A DNA stretch of 64,000 nucleotides from Clostridium_AD sp050717635 (GTDB lineage: Bacteria; Bacillota; Clostridia; Clostridiales; Clostridiaceae). Under the pieces are notes generated by a model. The model saw nothing but the letters and a program-made list of their open reading frames with translations. It did not search any database and was not told the DNA's origin. Where the stretch lies: the NCBI RefSeq assembly GCF_050717635.1, contig NZ_JBOITO010000041.1:5169-69168 (forward strand), given 5' to 3'. Within the stretch, counting starts at the first letter, position 1; each line of letters starts with the position of its first letter. Both the position numbers and the translations under genes were made by a program. Below are positions 45,859 to 54,167 of this stretch, in pieces.

Positions 45859-46863
45859 TTACAATGATATTTGCTCAAACATCACTTTACTATATGCCCT
45901 AATATCGGATGGGTTTAGCATATTGTATTTCTGTTTAACATTTGTAAAATAACTGCTAATCAATTGCCTATCTATTTCTCTATCTGTATTTGACGATATG
46001 GGTAAATCGCCCCTAGTGATTAGCCAAGGCGTTTCTAAATGAGTAAATGCCTCTAAGGTTTTACCGCTATAACCGCCTAGATTTTTTATTACATTATCAA
46101 TGATAGTTTTTTCTGAACCAGATAAAATTATATCTGTTATTAAATCATTACATTTTATAGGGTCGTAACAATATCCCCTGTACTTATTATACACAGTTCT
46201 GTAAACAGGACCATGTACCCATGCTTCGCAGTTTTCTTCAAAAATAAAGCGATTCATAAAAGCATAGTAGAATCCCTGAACGTAGTATAATAATTTTTGC
46301 AGTGCCAAGGGTGTTATATCTTCACACTTACACAAAAGATAGTTTATAGTAACATCAATTTTTCCTATTTCAGAAATCTGTTCAATTCCCAAAATACTTT
46401 GTGCAGCAATCTTACTTTTTTCGTAAGCAGATTGAGACTTCATTTTTTCCTTATTTTCTTCCAAAATTGATAAATAATAATTAGGGTCTTCATAAACTTT
46501 TTTCAAAATTACGGAATATTGCTTTGTTGGCATATCTCCATCATAATAACGAGTAAATGTTTGCTCGCCCCATCCCATTAGTAATGAAAAAGGTCTCTTA
46601 CCAATGTTGTATTTTCGCGGAATTTCTAATATTTTTTCTAAAGAAATAATATTATGCTTTTTCCTAAATTCATTGTAAAGCTGTATCAAATTGTAGTCGT
46701 TAACCTCACTAACATATATTTCATTAGAGCATTCATCACAAGTTGCTGTTTTTCCAAAATAGGGATAAATCTCGCCTTTTAGTTCTGCACTCATATATTC
46801 TATTTTTTCGGTATAATCCACATCTTTTCTGCAATGTTCGCAAAATACATTTAAATTATTCAT
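45859..46863 (-). CDS. Panacea (DUF4065) antitoxin with MqsA-like N-terminus
   Basis: A 334-residue protein combines a YgiT-type zinc finger (CEHC at residues 8-11 and CDEC near 39), an MqsA-like helix-turn-helix (IPRKYNIGKRPFSLLMGWGE and TFTRYYDGDMP) and a C-terminal Panacea/DUF4065 domain (LALQKLLYYVQGFYYAFMNR; CEAWVHGPVYRTVYNKYRG). Panacea domains neutralise diverse toxins in PanAT systems. Here the zinc finger and HTH would bind the promoter. The toxin gene lies 31 bases upstream, the mqsR-mqsA order. Confidence 0.88.
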   Translation of the reverse strand: MNNLNVFCEHCRKDVDYTEKIEYMSAELKGEIYPYFGKTATCDECSNEIYVSEVNDYNLIQLYNEFRKKHNIISLEKILEIPRKYNIGKRPFSLLMGWGEQTFTRYYDGDMPTKQYSVILKKVYEDPNYYLSILEENKEKMKSQSAYEKSKIAAQSILGIEQISEIGKIDVTINYLLCKCEDITPLALQKLLYYVQGFYYAFMNRFIFEENCEAWVHGPVYRTVYNKYRGYCYDPIKCNDLITDIILSGSEKTIIDNVIKNLGGYSGKTLEAFTHLETPWLITRGDLPISSNTDREIDRQLISSYFTNVKQKYNMLNPSDIRAYSKVMFEQISL

Positions 46864-46894
46864 AATATAATTCTCCTTTCAAAGGTGCAATCAT

Positions 46895-47305
46895 TTATCT
46901 AAAAATATAATCGATTGGCTTGTTCCTTTTATGAAATGAAATTGTAACTACCCGCTTATTCTTTACATATTCAATAATATTAAATTTTATATAAATATCC
47001 ACAAGCTCTTCTTCACCAAATACATCAAAGAGAGTCCTTTGAGGACAAAAAACATATAGTATTTCGTACTCATAACCAATATTAGTATTTTTTAATGAAT
47101 GACAAAAATCTGTTGTCTGAATGCTTAATAATATTGCCTTTTGTTTAGAATGATTTATATTATAATCCTGAATAAAGTGAATATTTTCATTTCTGTTATT
47201 ATTTTGCTCCACTGTGAACTTATTATTGTTGACACATTCCTTAATCTTTAGCAAAATAACATTGCATTCTTCTTTAGTATAATCTTGATTATAGTGTTCG
47301 CTCAT
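46895..47305 (-). CDS. MqsR-like toxin partner of the Panacea antitoxin
   Basis: This 136-residue protein is encoded first in the pair. The central LLSIQTTDFCHSLKNTNIG matches the position of MqsR's I-x-G-L-S-E-S-D-F segment, and the end (DIYIKFNIIEYVKNKRVVTI, then SFHKR) resembles the RelE-like beta sheet of MqsR with its basic final strand. The N-terminal 45 residues are an addition. I infer a ribosome-dependent or free mRNA endonuclease, but the family match is by eye and moderate. A strong sigma-A promoter precedes it. Confidence 0.65.
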   Translation of the reverse strand: MSEHYNQDYTKEECNVILLKIKECVNNNKFTVEQNNNRNENIHFIQDYNINHSKQKAILLSIQTTDFCHSLKNTNIGYEYEILYVFCPQRTLFDVFGEEELVDIYIKFNIIEYVKNKRVVTISFHKRNKPIDYIFR

Positions 47306-47332
47306 TGCATCAACTCCAATCTTTACGATCTC

Positions 47333-47361
47333 ATTGTACTATATTATATGCTATTCGTCAA
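47333..47361 (-). promoter_or_regulatory. Sigma-A promoter of the toxin-antitoxin operon
   Basis: On the minus strand TTGACG and TACAAT are separated by 17 bases, with the -10 about 28 bases before the toxin ATG. The -35 is preceded by the near-palindromic AATTAGTGCATAATTATT, a possible operator for the MqsA-like HTH. Confidence 0.7.
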
Positions 47362-47604
47362 TAATTATGCACTAATTGGTACATTTTTTAAATTTATTAT
47401 TTTATTTTTATACTAATGAGCACCACCGAGTAGTTTCGAAAAAGTAATATGAGTATTGTAAATGCTTTATTTTTGGATTTATTTATAATGATAATTATAT
47501 GATATCAATTCCGATATGTGGCTATTCTTCTAATAAACCTTTAGAAACTTATCAAAGTCTGATTGAAACAGTCTATCCTGTACAATTCGATTGATACCGT
47601 CTAC

Positions 47605-47700
47605 TAGATCTAAATCCAACCGCAATTACTGCCTCTAAATTATAAAATTTCAAATTATATTCTTTTCTATCAGCACCAGTTCGTCGGTATTTGTATAAAA
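47605..47700 (-). pseudogene. Fragment of a RhuM-family protein
   Basis: The minus strand encodes YRRTGADRKEYNLKFYNLEA and then VIAVGFRSSRRYQSN. This matches the RhuM pattern (Y-N-L-(D/E)-x-(I/V)-I-(A/S)-V-G-(Y/F)-R). No start or remaining domain is present. RhuM proteins are frequent in mobile and defence islands. The rest of the gap 47306-48310 is non-coding or decayed. Confidence 0.55.
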
Positions 47701-47749
47701 TGTACCTCAATTATATCCGTCAATATTGGTAAAATACTTTAATTGAAAA

Positions 47750-47782
47750 ATAAGGGAGTTCACAAAATGAACTCCCTTATTT
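47750..47782. repeat. Recurring hairpin, copy 5
   Basis: AATAAGGGAGTTCAC and GTGAACTCCCTTATT-type arms (right arm 47769-47782) form a stem next to the AlbA/RecG-like fragment. It is related to the hairpins at 28054, 33574, 36334 and 39330. Confidence 0.65.
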
Positions 47783-47794
47783 GAATATAAAGTA

Positions 47795-47986
47795 TTATCT
47801 TTTTTCAGAATAATACCTCTGTTTTGGGCTTGTGGGCTTATCTGGCATTGTTAATTTCATTAATTCCACTTTAATCAGAGGATTTAAAATGTTCTTTCTG
47901 AAATTTTCTCTATCACTAAGTCTCATAAATTCTTGCATTTCACTTCTGGTTCTTGGTATTACACAAAACTCCAATAAGCCAGGCAA
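47795..47986 (-). pseudogene. C-terminal winged-helix fragment of an AlbA/RecG-like ATP-binding protein
   Basis: A 63-codon frame encodes LEFCVIPRTRSEMQEFMRLS, DRENFRKNILNPLIKVELMK and MPDKPTSPKQRYYSEKR. This is the C-terminal winged helix seen in Schlafen-AlbA_2/RecG-like ATP-binding proteins and some Fic proteins (E-F-C-x-x-P-R-(S/T)-R-x-E-(I/M)-Q-E-F). The body of the protein is missing. It is not expected to function alone. Confidence 0.65.
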
Positions 47987-48310
47987 ATGGGATAATACGA
48001 TTTTCTGTGTAGGCTCCCTGCTTTCTCATATACATCTCAGAAACAAGATTCGTATTATCAGTTATGTCCATATCTTATCTTCATTCCGATCAAAAATTTT
48101 TCCATTACACCTATGAACCTGAAAACTCTCTGGCATCAAACAAAGCATACAATTTTATTTATAGATACATGGCAAAATTATATAACTCTAATCTTAATTC
48201 CCCCTAATTCGACGAAATTAAAAATGAATAAGGAGCAAGTAATTATTAGCTTTCAGTAGAAATATGGGTTTCTACTACTGATGCCATTGGTATAAAATTA
48301 AGGACTATAT

Positions 48311-49306
48311 TTACACCCACACACCCTCAATCTCCCCAAATCCAACTATCCTTCCATCAACCCTAACTTCCCTATGCAAAAGCATTTCAATAACTCTACC
48401 ATCCACAACATAGCAGTCCGTTTTTCTCAGAAGTTTCACTCCCTTTTCCTTTGATATTTTCTTCAAAAGTTTATAAAGGTCAATCTCCTCCCTATTTTTA
48501 AGTTTAAGCTCATGGATATTCCCTGCATTTTTTAGTAAATACAGTGTGGTGTAAGTAATAAGTTGCGTTCCATACTCCACAGGTTTAATATTATTAATTT
48601 CAATTAACCCCTCTAATTCAAACCTTAAATATTCTTCTTCTGAGTTACCTCTTCCAACTGGAATCTCGCTACACATAAAGCGTTTATATCTTTTCATTTC
48701 TTTTATCTTGCCATAAAAATTTATGCCACTGCCCTCACTAAATGATTTTTTAGATTCGTAAAAAGCTAAATACTCAACACCTAGTCTAACATTAGACAAT
48801 CTCCTAGCAGGTATATGGTAAAACTTATTTTTAACATAAGCTTTCAAATGATCTTCATCTTTCACATTAACCACCATAACATTTTTAAGCTTGAACTTTG
48901 CATAGTCATCAAATTCATCAACTGCAACTCTTTCCTGCTTTGCTTCAATTGTTGATAGACATAATATTTTCTCTAAGTGATTTCTAATTAAACTTGTACT
49001 ACCTGGAAGCATGGGAAAAGCTCCTATATTCACACTTTCAATGCTTTTATAATATTTATTATGCGAAAATTCACTCTCATCACTATAAGGAAACATAACA
49101 TAAGCACCAAAGGTTTTATACTTAAATTGCATAGTGTCACCCAGTTCTTCAACAATTGCATCTCTATATCTATGCATTACATTAATGTCGTCCTCCATAG
49201 GCCCTATATCACCATTACCTTCTACACATAATCTATACTTAGCATCAAATATATAAATTCTCCTTCCCTCATTATTAGAATAAGTCATACTAATATTTAT
49301 CTTCAT
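48311..49306 (-). pseudogene. McrC-like DUF2357 nuclease, C-terminal half (decayed system 2)
   Basis: A 331-codon frame begins inside the nuclease domain. RRIYIFDAKYRL holds the D-x-K motif, followed by the rest of the PD-(D/E)xK core, then a C-terminal beta-rich domain (YHIPARRLSNVRLGVEYLAF and INFYGKIKEMKRYKRF) that looks PUA-like. The preceding gene segment ends after the N-terminal region, so the ENR/helical middle of DUF2357 is missing between the two. The start codon here is fortuitous. The nuclease would be defective. Confidence 0.75.
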
Positions 49307-50105
49307 TAATGATTATAAAACCCTTACTGCTTTTCGCTAATACATGAGGATGCTTCCTTAAATAATTCAATGAATTTCTAGATGGTTTCTTAGCTTTCTC
49401 AAATTTATTAACCACATCGCTATTCAGCATAATATGTTTAGGATTTTTCTCGATACGAATTAAAGCCCTCTCCAAGTTGTTAAATATAATTTTTAAGATA
49501 TTAACAAACTCCGCTGCTGTTTGATGTTTAACATCAGAAAGAGCCGAACTATGATAGGTTTTACCTAAGAATTCAAAAGCTAAAGAAGCTATCTCCTCAT
49601 TTACATCATTCATAATTTCAAAATAATCTTTTCTATAATCCATTTTTGTTGGAAAAACTTCAATAGTAAGCTCCAAAACTATTCTACCTTGTTTTTTAAT
49701 TTTAAAAGTCGAATACCCAATCTCTCCACCGAAGGAGAAAGCCCCTATAAGATTATTCCCAATAGAAGTTATTTTTTTTCTTATATCACTACTAATATGA
49801 TATATCTCGATACTACTTTCAGTATTTTTCTCCAGCCAAATTTGATAAATTCCATCCTCAAAAAAACAAAGAAACATACTATACCCACTATTTACTGCAA
49901 GCTCTCCATTTGTACATAACGTTTTTGTTTCTACTTTTAAATACTCTTCACTTATGACCTTTATAAAAGCTGGAATATTTAAATTAGCCTTAATTGCCTC
50001 AGCTTTTTTATTGCTTATGCTACCCATGAAATTCAGTGTAAAATCATCTGTTTTAATAGAAATTATATTTACATTATCCCCAGAAAGAAGCGAAACCATC
50101 TTCAT
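49290..50105 (-). pseudogene. DUF2357 protein, N-terminal half (decayed system 2)
   Basis: A 271-codon frame encodes the N-terminal DUF2357 region, with the ending LNYLRKHPHVLAKSSKGFII followed by INEDKY and a stop. In intact family members a long helical region follows. Here the frame stops and overlaps the nuclease fragment by 17 bases. Its start overlaps the McrB-like fragment by about 30 bases, mirroring the overlap in system 1, so the operon was homologous in layout. Confidence 0.75.
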
Positions 50106-50511
50106 ACCCTCTTAACATCTTTATAATTTTATCTGCACTTTCAATATATAAAGCATTCTCTTTAAATTTTTCAGCAGCATCTAAATATTCTGTACCATCA
50201 GCTATTTCTCCATTTGGACTACAAAAATTAAAAAGCTTAATAAGTATTTCTTTTACTATGTATTTGCTACCAGTAATTATAGGCAGCACCTTCTGCATAA
50301 TCTGATAATCGAAGGCGTTATCCTCTGAAAGTAACCCAGCTATTTTATTTTCAAGCGTATAAAAAACTATCTCATCACGAACTCTATACCCAAAATGCTT
50401 ATTCCCTATATTTAAAATAACATTTATAGCTATAATTTTATTATTGATTTCAGTTACATAATCCTTATCATATCTTACGGCATCCTTAATAGTTAAAAAT
50501 GAAGCCTTCAA
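50074..50511 (-). pseudogene. McrB-like ATPase, C-terminal fragment (decayed system 2)
   Basis: A 145-codon frame encodes the C-terminal lid part of an McrB motor (FGYRVRDEIVFYTLENKIAG; DYQIMQKVLPIITGSKYIVK). The same reading frame stays open upstream to about 50590 and encodes YTIEFSDVNLQSLEFSDED, the segment that in system 1 follows the sensor motif DRAFVMTLSDVNL. The fragment therefore joins directly onto the N-terminal piece at a deletion junction. The Walker B, sensor and arginine-finger region is lost. Confidence 0.78.
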
Positions 50512-50573
50512 AAAATTATTCTTTAAAAATTTAGCTTGAATATCCTCATCTGAAAACTCAAGACTTTGTAGAT

Positions 50574-51137
50574 TTACATCAGAAAACTCAATAGTATAGA
50601 AGCCTCATAAATAATTTTAGTAAGTTTACCTGGTATAAATTCTTCATTTATATTTTTATAACCAAAAAGTTCCGTGCTATCATTCCAATCTGGTTTAACA
50701 GAGATCATGTTAAATCTTCCATTCTCCTTAGTTGCTCCAATTGCTTCTGCAAATAATCTTACAAGTTTAGATTTTCCTGATCCACTTATACCTGCTAGGA
50801 TAACAAAGGGTTTTGTTTTTAGGGAGAGGTAGAAGTTACATAACCTTTCATTAGTATAAATAAAGCTCTTTGAATTTATGTAATTCTTTAAATCCTTTAT
50901 ATTTTCAATCATGGTATTCTCCTTATTTTTCAGCTTTTTAACATACTTTTCTTTTGTAATTCCCTCTGAACCTCCACCTTTAAAAACTTTTATGAAATAC
51001 GTCTTATAAACATTAATCATTTTAAATAAATCTTTTTTCAAATCTTCATCAGAAGGTAGATCAATTGAATTATATCCTTTATAAAAAACACTTCCATGTT
51101 CGTAATCTTTATTACCAACATTAAGACTATTGTCCAT
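50574..51137 (-). pseudogene. McrB-like ATPase, N-terminal fragment with Walker A (decayed system 2)
   Basis: A 187-codon frame encodes a short N-terminal region, then the start of the AAA+ motor: Walker A GISGSGKSK (near residue 118) and SVKPDWNDSTELFGYKNINE. After PGKLTKIIYEAS it shifts out of frame and stops. Walker B (DEMNLA) and the GTVNVDET sensor are absent, so about 80-100 residues were deleted with a frameshift. The N-terminal recognition part is far shorter than in system 1. Confidence 0.78.
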
Positions 51138-51426
51138 ATTGAACCCTGAATCATCTATATTTACCCTAGCTTATAAAACATTATCTGACCTGTGTAAATA
51201 TAAATTCAATGTTCTTTTCGCTAGATTAAACTCTATTTAAATCTTTAATAATTAAAACCAAGGCTAGAGTTTGTTTTTACATTGCTTCAAATAAGATTTT
51301 TTCCATTAACTATACATAATTAACACAAAAGTAAACTTTTACTTATATGTACCATATAGACGTATACTAAATTGCTAATTACAAATACTAACCTTGAAGG
51401 AATAATAAAAAAGGGTTGGTGTTACT

Positions 51427-52173
51427 ATGGAATATAAGCAATGTAAATACTGCAGAAAAACTAAGAATCTAATAGAGTTTAATTTAAATAAATCCTCTAA
51501 AGATGGTCATCAAAAATACTGCAAGGAATGCAATAAATATCTTAATAGAAGATATAAAGAAAGAAAGGCTTCCAAAGAAGGTAGAGTTATGCTTCCTTAT
51601 AAATCTAAGCAATATTCAACTATAAGTGATGAAGAATTACTGCAAATAATAAAGGATTTCTTTAATGAATTTAAACGAGCACCTACAACATCTGATTTTG
51701 ATAATAGTAATAAATATCCCCATTTCAAAACATATTATAGGCACTTTATTTATTATAAAACCGATACTAAGGTATCTTGTTGGAATGACATCTTAAACTT
51801 AGCAGGTGTATCTCCTTTAGATTTTAAAGACTTTTGGTCTGCATGGCAGTATCTAGTTGAAATATCAGCTTCAATTTTAGAGGGAGACTGTTTATTTCAA
51901 TACTGTGGATTTGGCTTAGATTTCAAACCATATATATATATTCCACTTAAACATAAAGTAATTGATGCGGCAACTTCTAACTATGCTTGTAAACACAAAA
52001 GGAAACAATATAAAAAAGCTACTGACAAAGGTGCATCAGTAGAATATTGGTGTTTAAATAAAAATAATAGGCCTGGTTTAAATCTTCCAAATTTGAAATA
52101 TGTTTTTGCAGATGAAATAATTATGAGGTTATCAGCACTAGGTTATCATGAATTATGTTATGATATATACTAG
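51427..52173 (+). CDS. Zinc-finger, homing-endonuclease-repeat protein, 5' part of a frameshifted gene
   Basis: A 248-codon frame begins with a Cys4 zinc knuckle (CKYCRKTKNLIEF then HQKYCKECNKYLNRR, residues 7-40), a layout seen in HNH-associated proteins. It continues with a region containing PTTSDFDNSNKYPHFKTYYR, a homing-endonuclease-associated repeat. It ends at LGYHELCYDIY and a TAG. The following sequence in the +1-shifted frame continues smoothly with TRDFIGNPDYPSSTT, so the two frames are most likely one gene of about 410 codons broken by a single-base change. The catalytic site is not obvious. Confidence 0.65.
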   Translation: MEYKQCKYCRKTKNLIEFNLNKSSKDGHQKYCKECNKYLNRRYKERKASKEGRVMLPYKSKQYSTISDEELLQIIKDFFNEFKRAPTTSDFDNSNKYPHFKTYYRHFIYYKTDTKVSCWNDILNLAGVSPLDFKDFWSAWQYLVEISASILEGDCLFQYCGFGLDFKPYIYIPLKHKVIDAATSNYACKHKRKQYKKATDKGASVEYWCLNKNNRPGLNLPNLKYVFADEIIMRLSALGYHELCYDIY

Positions 52174-52669
52174 AGACTTTATAGGTAATCCAGACTACCC
52201 CTCTTCAACAACTATAACTATACTCTTTGGGACATTTAACAATGCATTAAAAGCAGCTGACTTAGATATAAATACTTTAGCTAACTTATCTTTCAATGAA
52301 AAAATAGCTAAGGATGATTTATTAAATCTTATTAATAAACTTGGACGGTTACCATTATGGAGAGAGTTAGCTCCCCCTAATACGACTTATACTCAAAAGG
52401 TTTATTTTAAGTATTGGGGTGGAATTGAAGATTGCATTAATTCCCTTGGACTTGATTATTTTAAATTAAAGAATTTGTCTATTGCCACCAAAGTAGAATT
52501 AAGGCTTGATTCAATAATAGAATTTAAAACCTTTCACAACCGGTTACCGTACATTAATGAGTTTGGCACTAAAAACAACCTGCCTAGCTATCATTGGGTT
52601 AATGACAATTTTGGAAATTATGAAAACTTAAAAAATTTTTTAGATAATCCTATAGGCTATAAACACTAA
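52148..52669 (+). CDS. Homing-endonuclease-associated repeat protein, 3' part of the frameshifted gene
   Basis: A 173-codon frame overlaps the previous one by 26 bases. The true homologous part starts about 10 codons in: DFIGNPDYPSSTTITILFGT then FNNALKAADL, the typical repeat unit (xPxSxTxxxxFGSWNxALxAAG). Two weaker repeats follow (LGRLPLWRELAPP; HNRLPYINEFGTKNNLPSYH). No ribosome site serves its ATG, which supports the view that it is normally the continuation of the upstream frame. Such repeats are thought to bind DNA or assist mobile endonucleases. Confidence 0.6.
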   Translation: MNYVMIYTRDFIGNPDYPSSTTITILFGTFNNALKAADLDINTLANLSFNEKIAKDDLLNLINKLGRLPLWRELAPPNTTYTQKVYFKYWGGIEDCINSLGLDYFKLKNLSIATKVELRLDSIIEFKTFHNRLPYINEFGTKNNLPSYHWVNDNFGNYENLKNFLDNPIGYKH

Positions 52670-52745
52670 TATTTAATCTTATCCACAATACCATGATAAA
52701 ATAGCATACTTGTCCACAAATTAAATGTGTACTATTTTATCATCA

Positions 52746-53174
52746 CTATTCCGTTTCGTTTTTTACTAACCCATAAATAATATCAATACCATTTGATATT
52801 ATTTTTCTTTGTCCTTCATTTAATCCCTTATTATTGCGAAGTATTTTCTTTTCTTCTACTAAACCTTTTATCAAGGTTGCTAGTTTTTCTAATTCAATAA
52901 ATTGAGAACCATCATTGCACTTATAATCTGTCCCGTCTAATTCCTTAATTACATGTATATCATTGCAGAGTAAATAATCTAATGAAACATTAAAGTATTC
53001 TACAAAATTTCTAATAGCATTCATCTCCGGTATTCTTTTGTTATTTTCGTATTGGCTAATAGTTGTTTTTGTAAATGCATAGCCATATTGACCATTAAAT
53101 TCATCTGCTAATCGTTTTTGAGTCAAATTTTTAGACAACCTTACGCTCTTAAATCTCTCTCCAAAAGTTTTCAA
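52746..53174 (-). CDS. XRE-family transcriptional regulator
   Basis: This 142-residue protein has an N-terminal HTH_3 domain (SVRLSKNLTQKRLADEFNGQ, FTKTTISQYENNKRIPEM) and a C-terminal helical tail of about 70 residues. GGAGGAG lies six to seven bases before the TTG at 53174, so I place the start there (MKTFGERFK) rather than at 53219. It sits between the HNH-like gene and the repeat-protein gene in the defence island. It may control either neighbour, but no operator could be identified. Confidence 0.82.
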   Translation of the reverse strand: MKTFGERFKSVRLSKNLTQKRLADEFNGQYGYAFTKTTISQYENNKRIPEMNAIRNFVEYFNVSLDYLLCNDIHVIKELDGTDYKCNDGSQFIELEKLATLIKGLVEEKKILRNNKGLNEGQRKIISNGIDIIYGLVKNETE

Positions 53175-53362
53175 AATAAACTCCTCCATAACTGTAACTT
53201 TACTTATAATTATGGCCAAACATCCGCTTCTCTACTCTATGGTTACTATTATATTTAATCTTATTAATAAAAATTAATATATACTTCTTTGAAAACGATA
53301 GATAATTCTCAGTATCATTGTATCCCCGTTTTTATCAGATTAGTCAAAACACTTTGGGGTTT

Positions 53363-54130
53363 CTATGCAAATTCTTCAATTGCCCATCTAATAAATTTAT
53401 CCCTTTGGATGTCAAACCAATGATTGCACACTATATAATTTTTATCTTTGTATACAAAAATATCTTTTTTATAATATCGTAGATGAATACAATTTGCATT
53501 ATCATAGTGTAAACGCCTTATTTGATCAGAAGTGAACTCCGGCTTAATCTCTCGTAATAGTTCAAATTGTAACTCGAAAGTATTCTTACAATATTTTTTT
53601 GTAATCAAATACCCAATAACACCATCCAATATTTCACTATTTCCCTTTATCATATTTAATGCTGTTAATATAAATTCTTTATTTTCAAACGATTTCAATT
53701 TCATAAATGAATCTTCTAAAACATTATTAATAATATTCGAATTACTAACTCCTAAATTAGTTGTTTTAGTTAATTTAGCTATATGTTTAGTATTCACCTT
53801 GACGTTGTTGTATCCAATTTTTTTATATCCATCTCTACTATACCCTAAAGTATTGTATCCTTCTAAATCATATCCTAATTTATTATAACCTGTCCTATCA
53901 AATCCATCTTTATTATAACCAACTATGTCATGACCTGACTTATCGTAGCCTCTTACGTTATATCCATGTTTGTTAAATCCTCGTTTGTTATAACCGTCTT
54001 TGTCCAAACCTTCCAAATTATATCCCACTCGATTAAACCCTTTCTCATTGAAACCATTCTTATCATATCCATCTTTATTATAAACAAATAAACTATATAT
54101 AATTTTTCTAAACCATATACCTAATACAAT
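53363..54130 (-). CDS. GYNKDG tandem-repeat protein, possible ATT start
   Basis: The N-terminal third consists of about twelve tandem units of roughly six residues with the pattern G(Y/F)(N/D)xxG (for example GYNKDGFDRTGYNKLGYDLE). The C-terminal 140 residues form a separate domain (LHYDNANCIHLRYYKKDIFV and YIVCNHWFDIQRDKFIRWAI). The repeat frame runs uninterrupted upstream of the GTG at 54028 to 54130, where an ATT lies five bases after GGGAGG and would add a hydrophobic N-terminus (VLGIWFRKIIYSLFVY). No ATG, GTG or TTG is available in that stretch. Either a rare ATT start is used or the gene is 5'-altered. The function is unknown. Confidence 0.65.
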   Translation of the reverse strand: MVLGIWFRKIIYSLFVYNKDGYDKNGFNEKGFNRVGYNLEGLDKDGYNKRGFNKHGYNVRGYDKSGHDIVGYNKDGFDRTGYNKLGYDLEGYNTLGYSRDGYKKIGYNNVKVNTKHIAKLTKTTNLGVSNSNIINNVLEDSFMKLKSFENKEFILTALNMIKGNSEILDGVIGYLITKKYCKNTFELQFELLREIKPEFTSDQIRRLHYDNANCIHLRYYKKDIFVYKDKNYIVCNHWFDIQRDKFIRWAIEEFA

Positions 54131-54167
54131 AAAAACCTCCCATCCATAATTAATTATTTAAAAACAA

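Noticed and set aside
53740..54100. Regular repeats at DNA level that could suggest a CRISPR array
   Set aside because: The periodicity is about 18 bases and in frame, and it encodes the GYNKDG protein repeats; there are no spacers or constant repeats.
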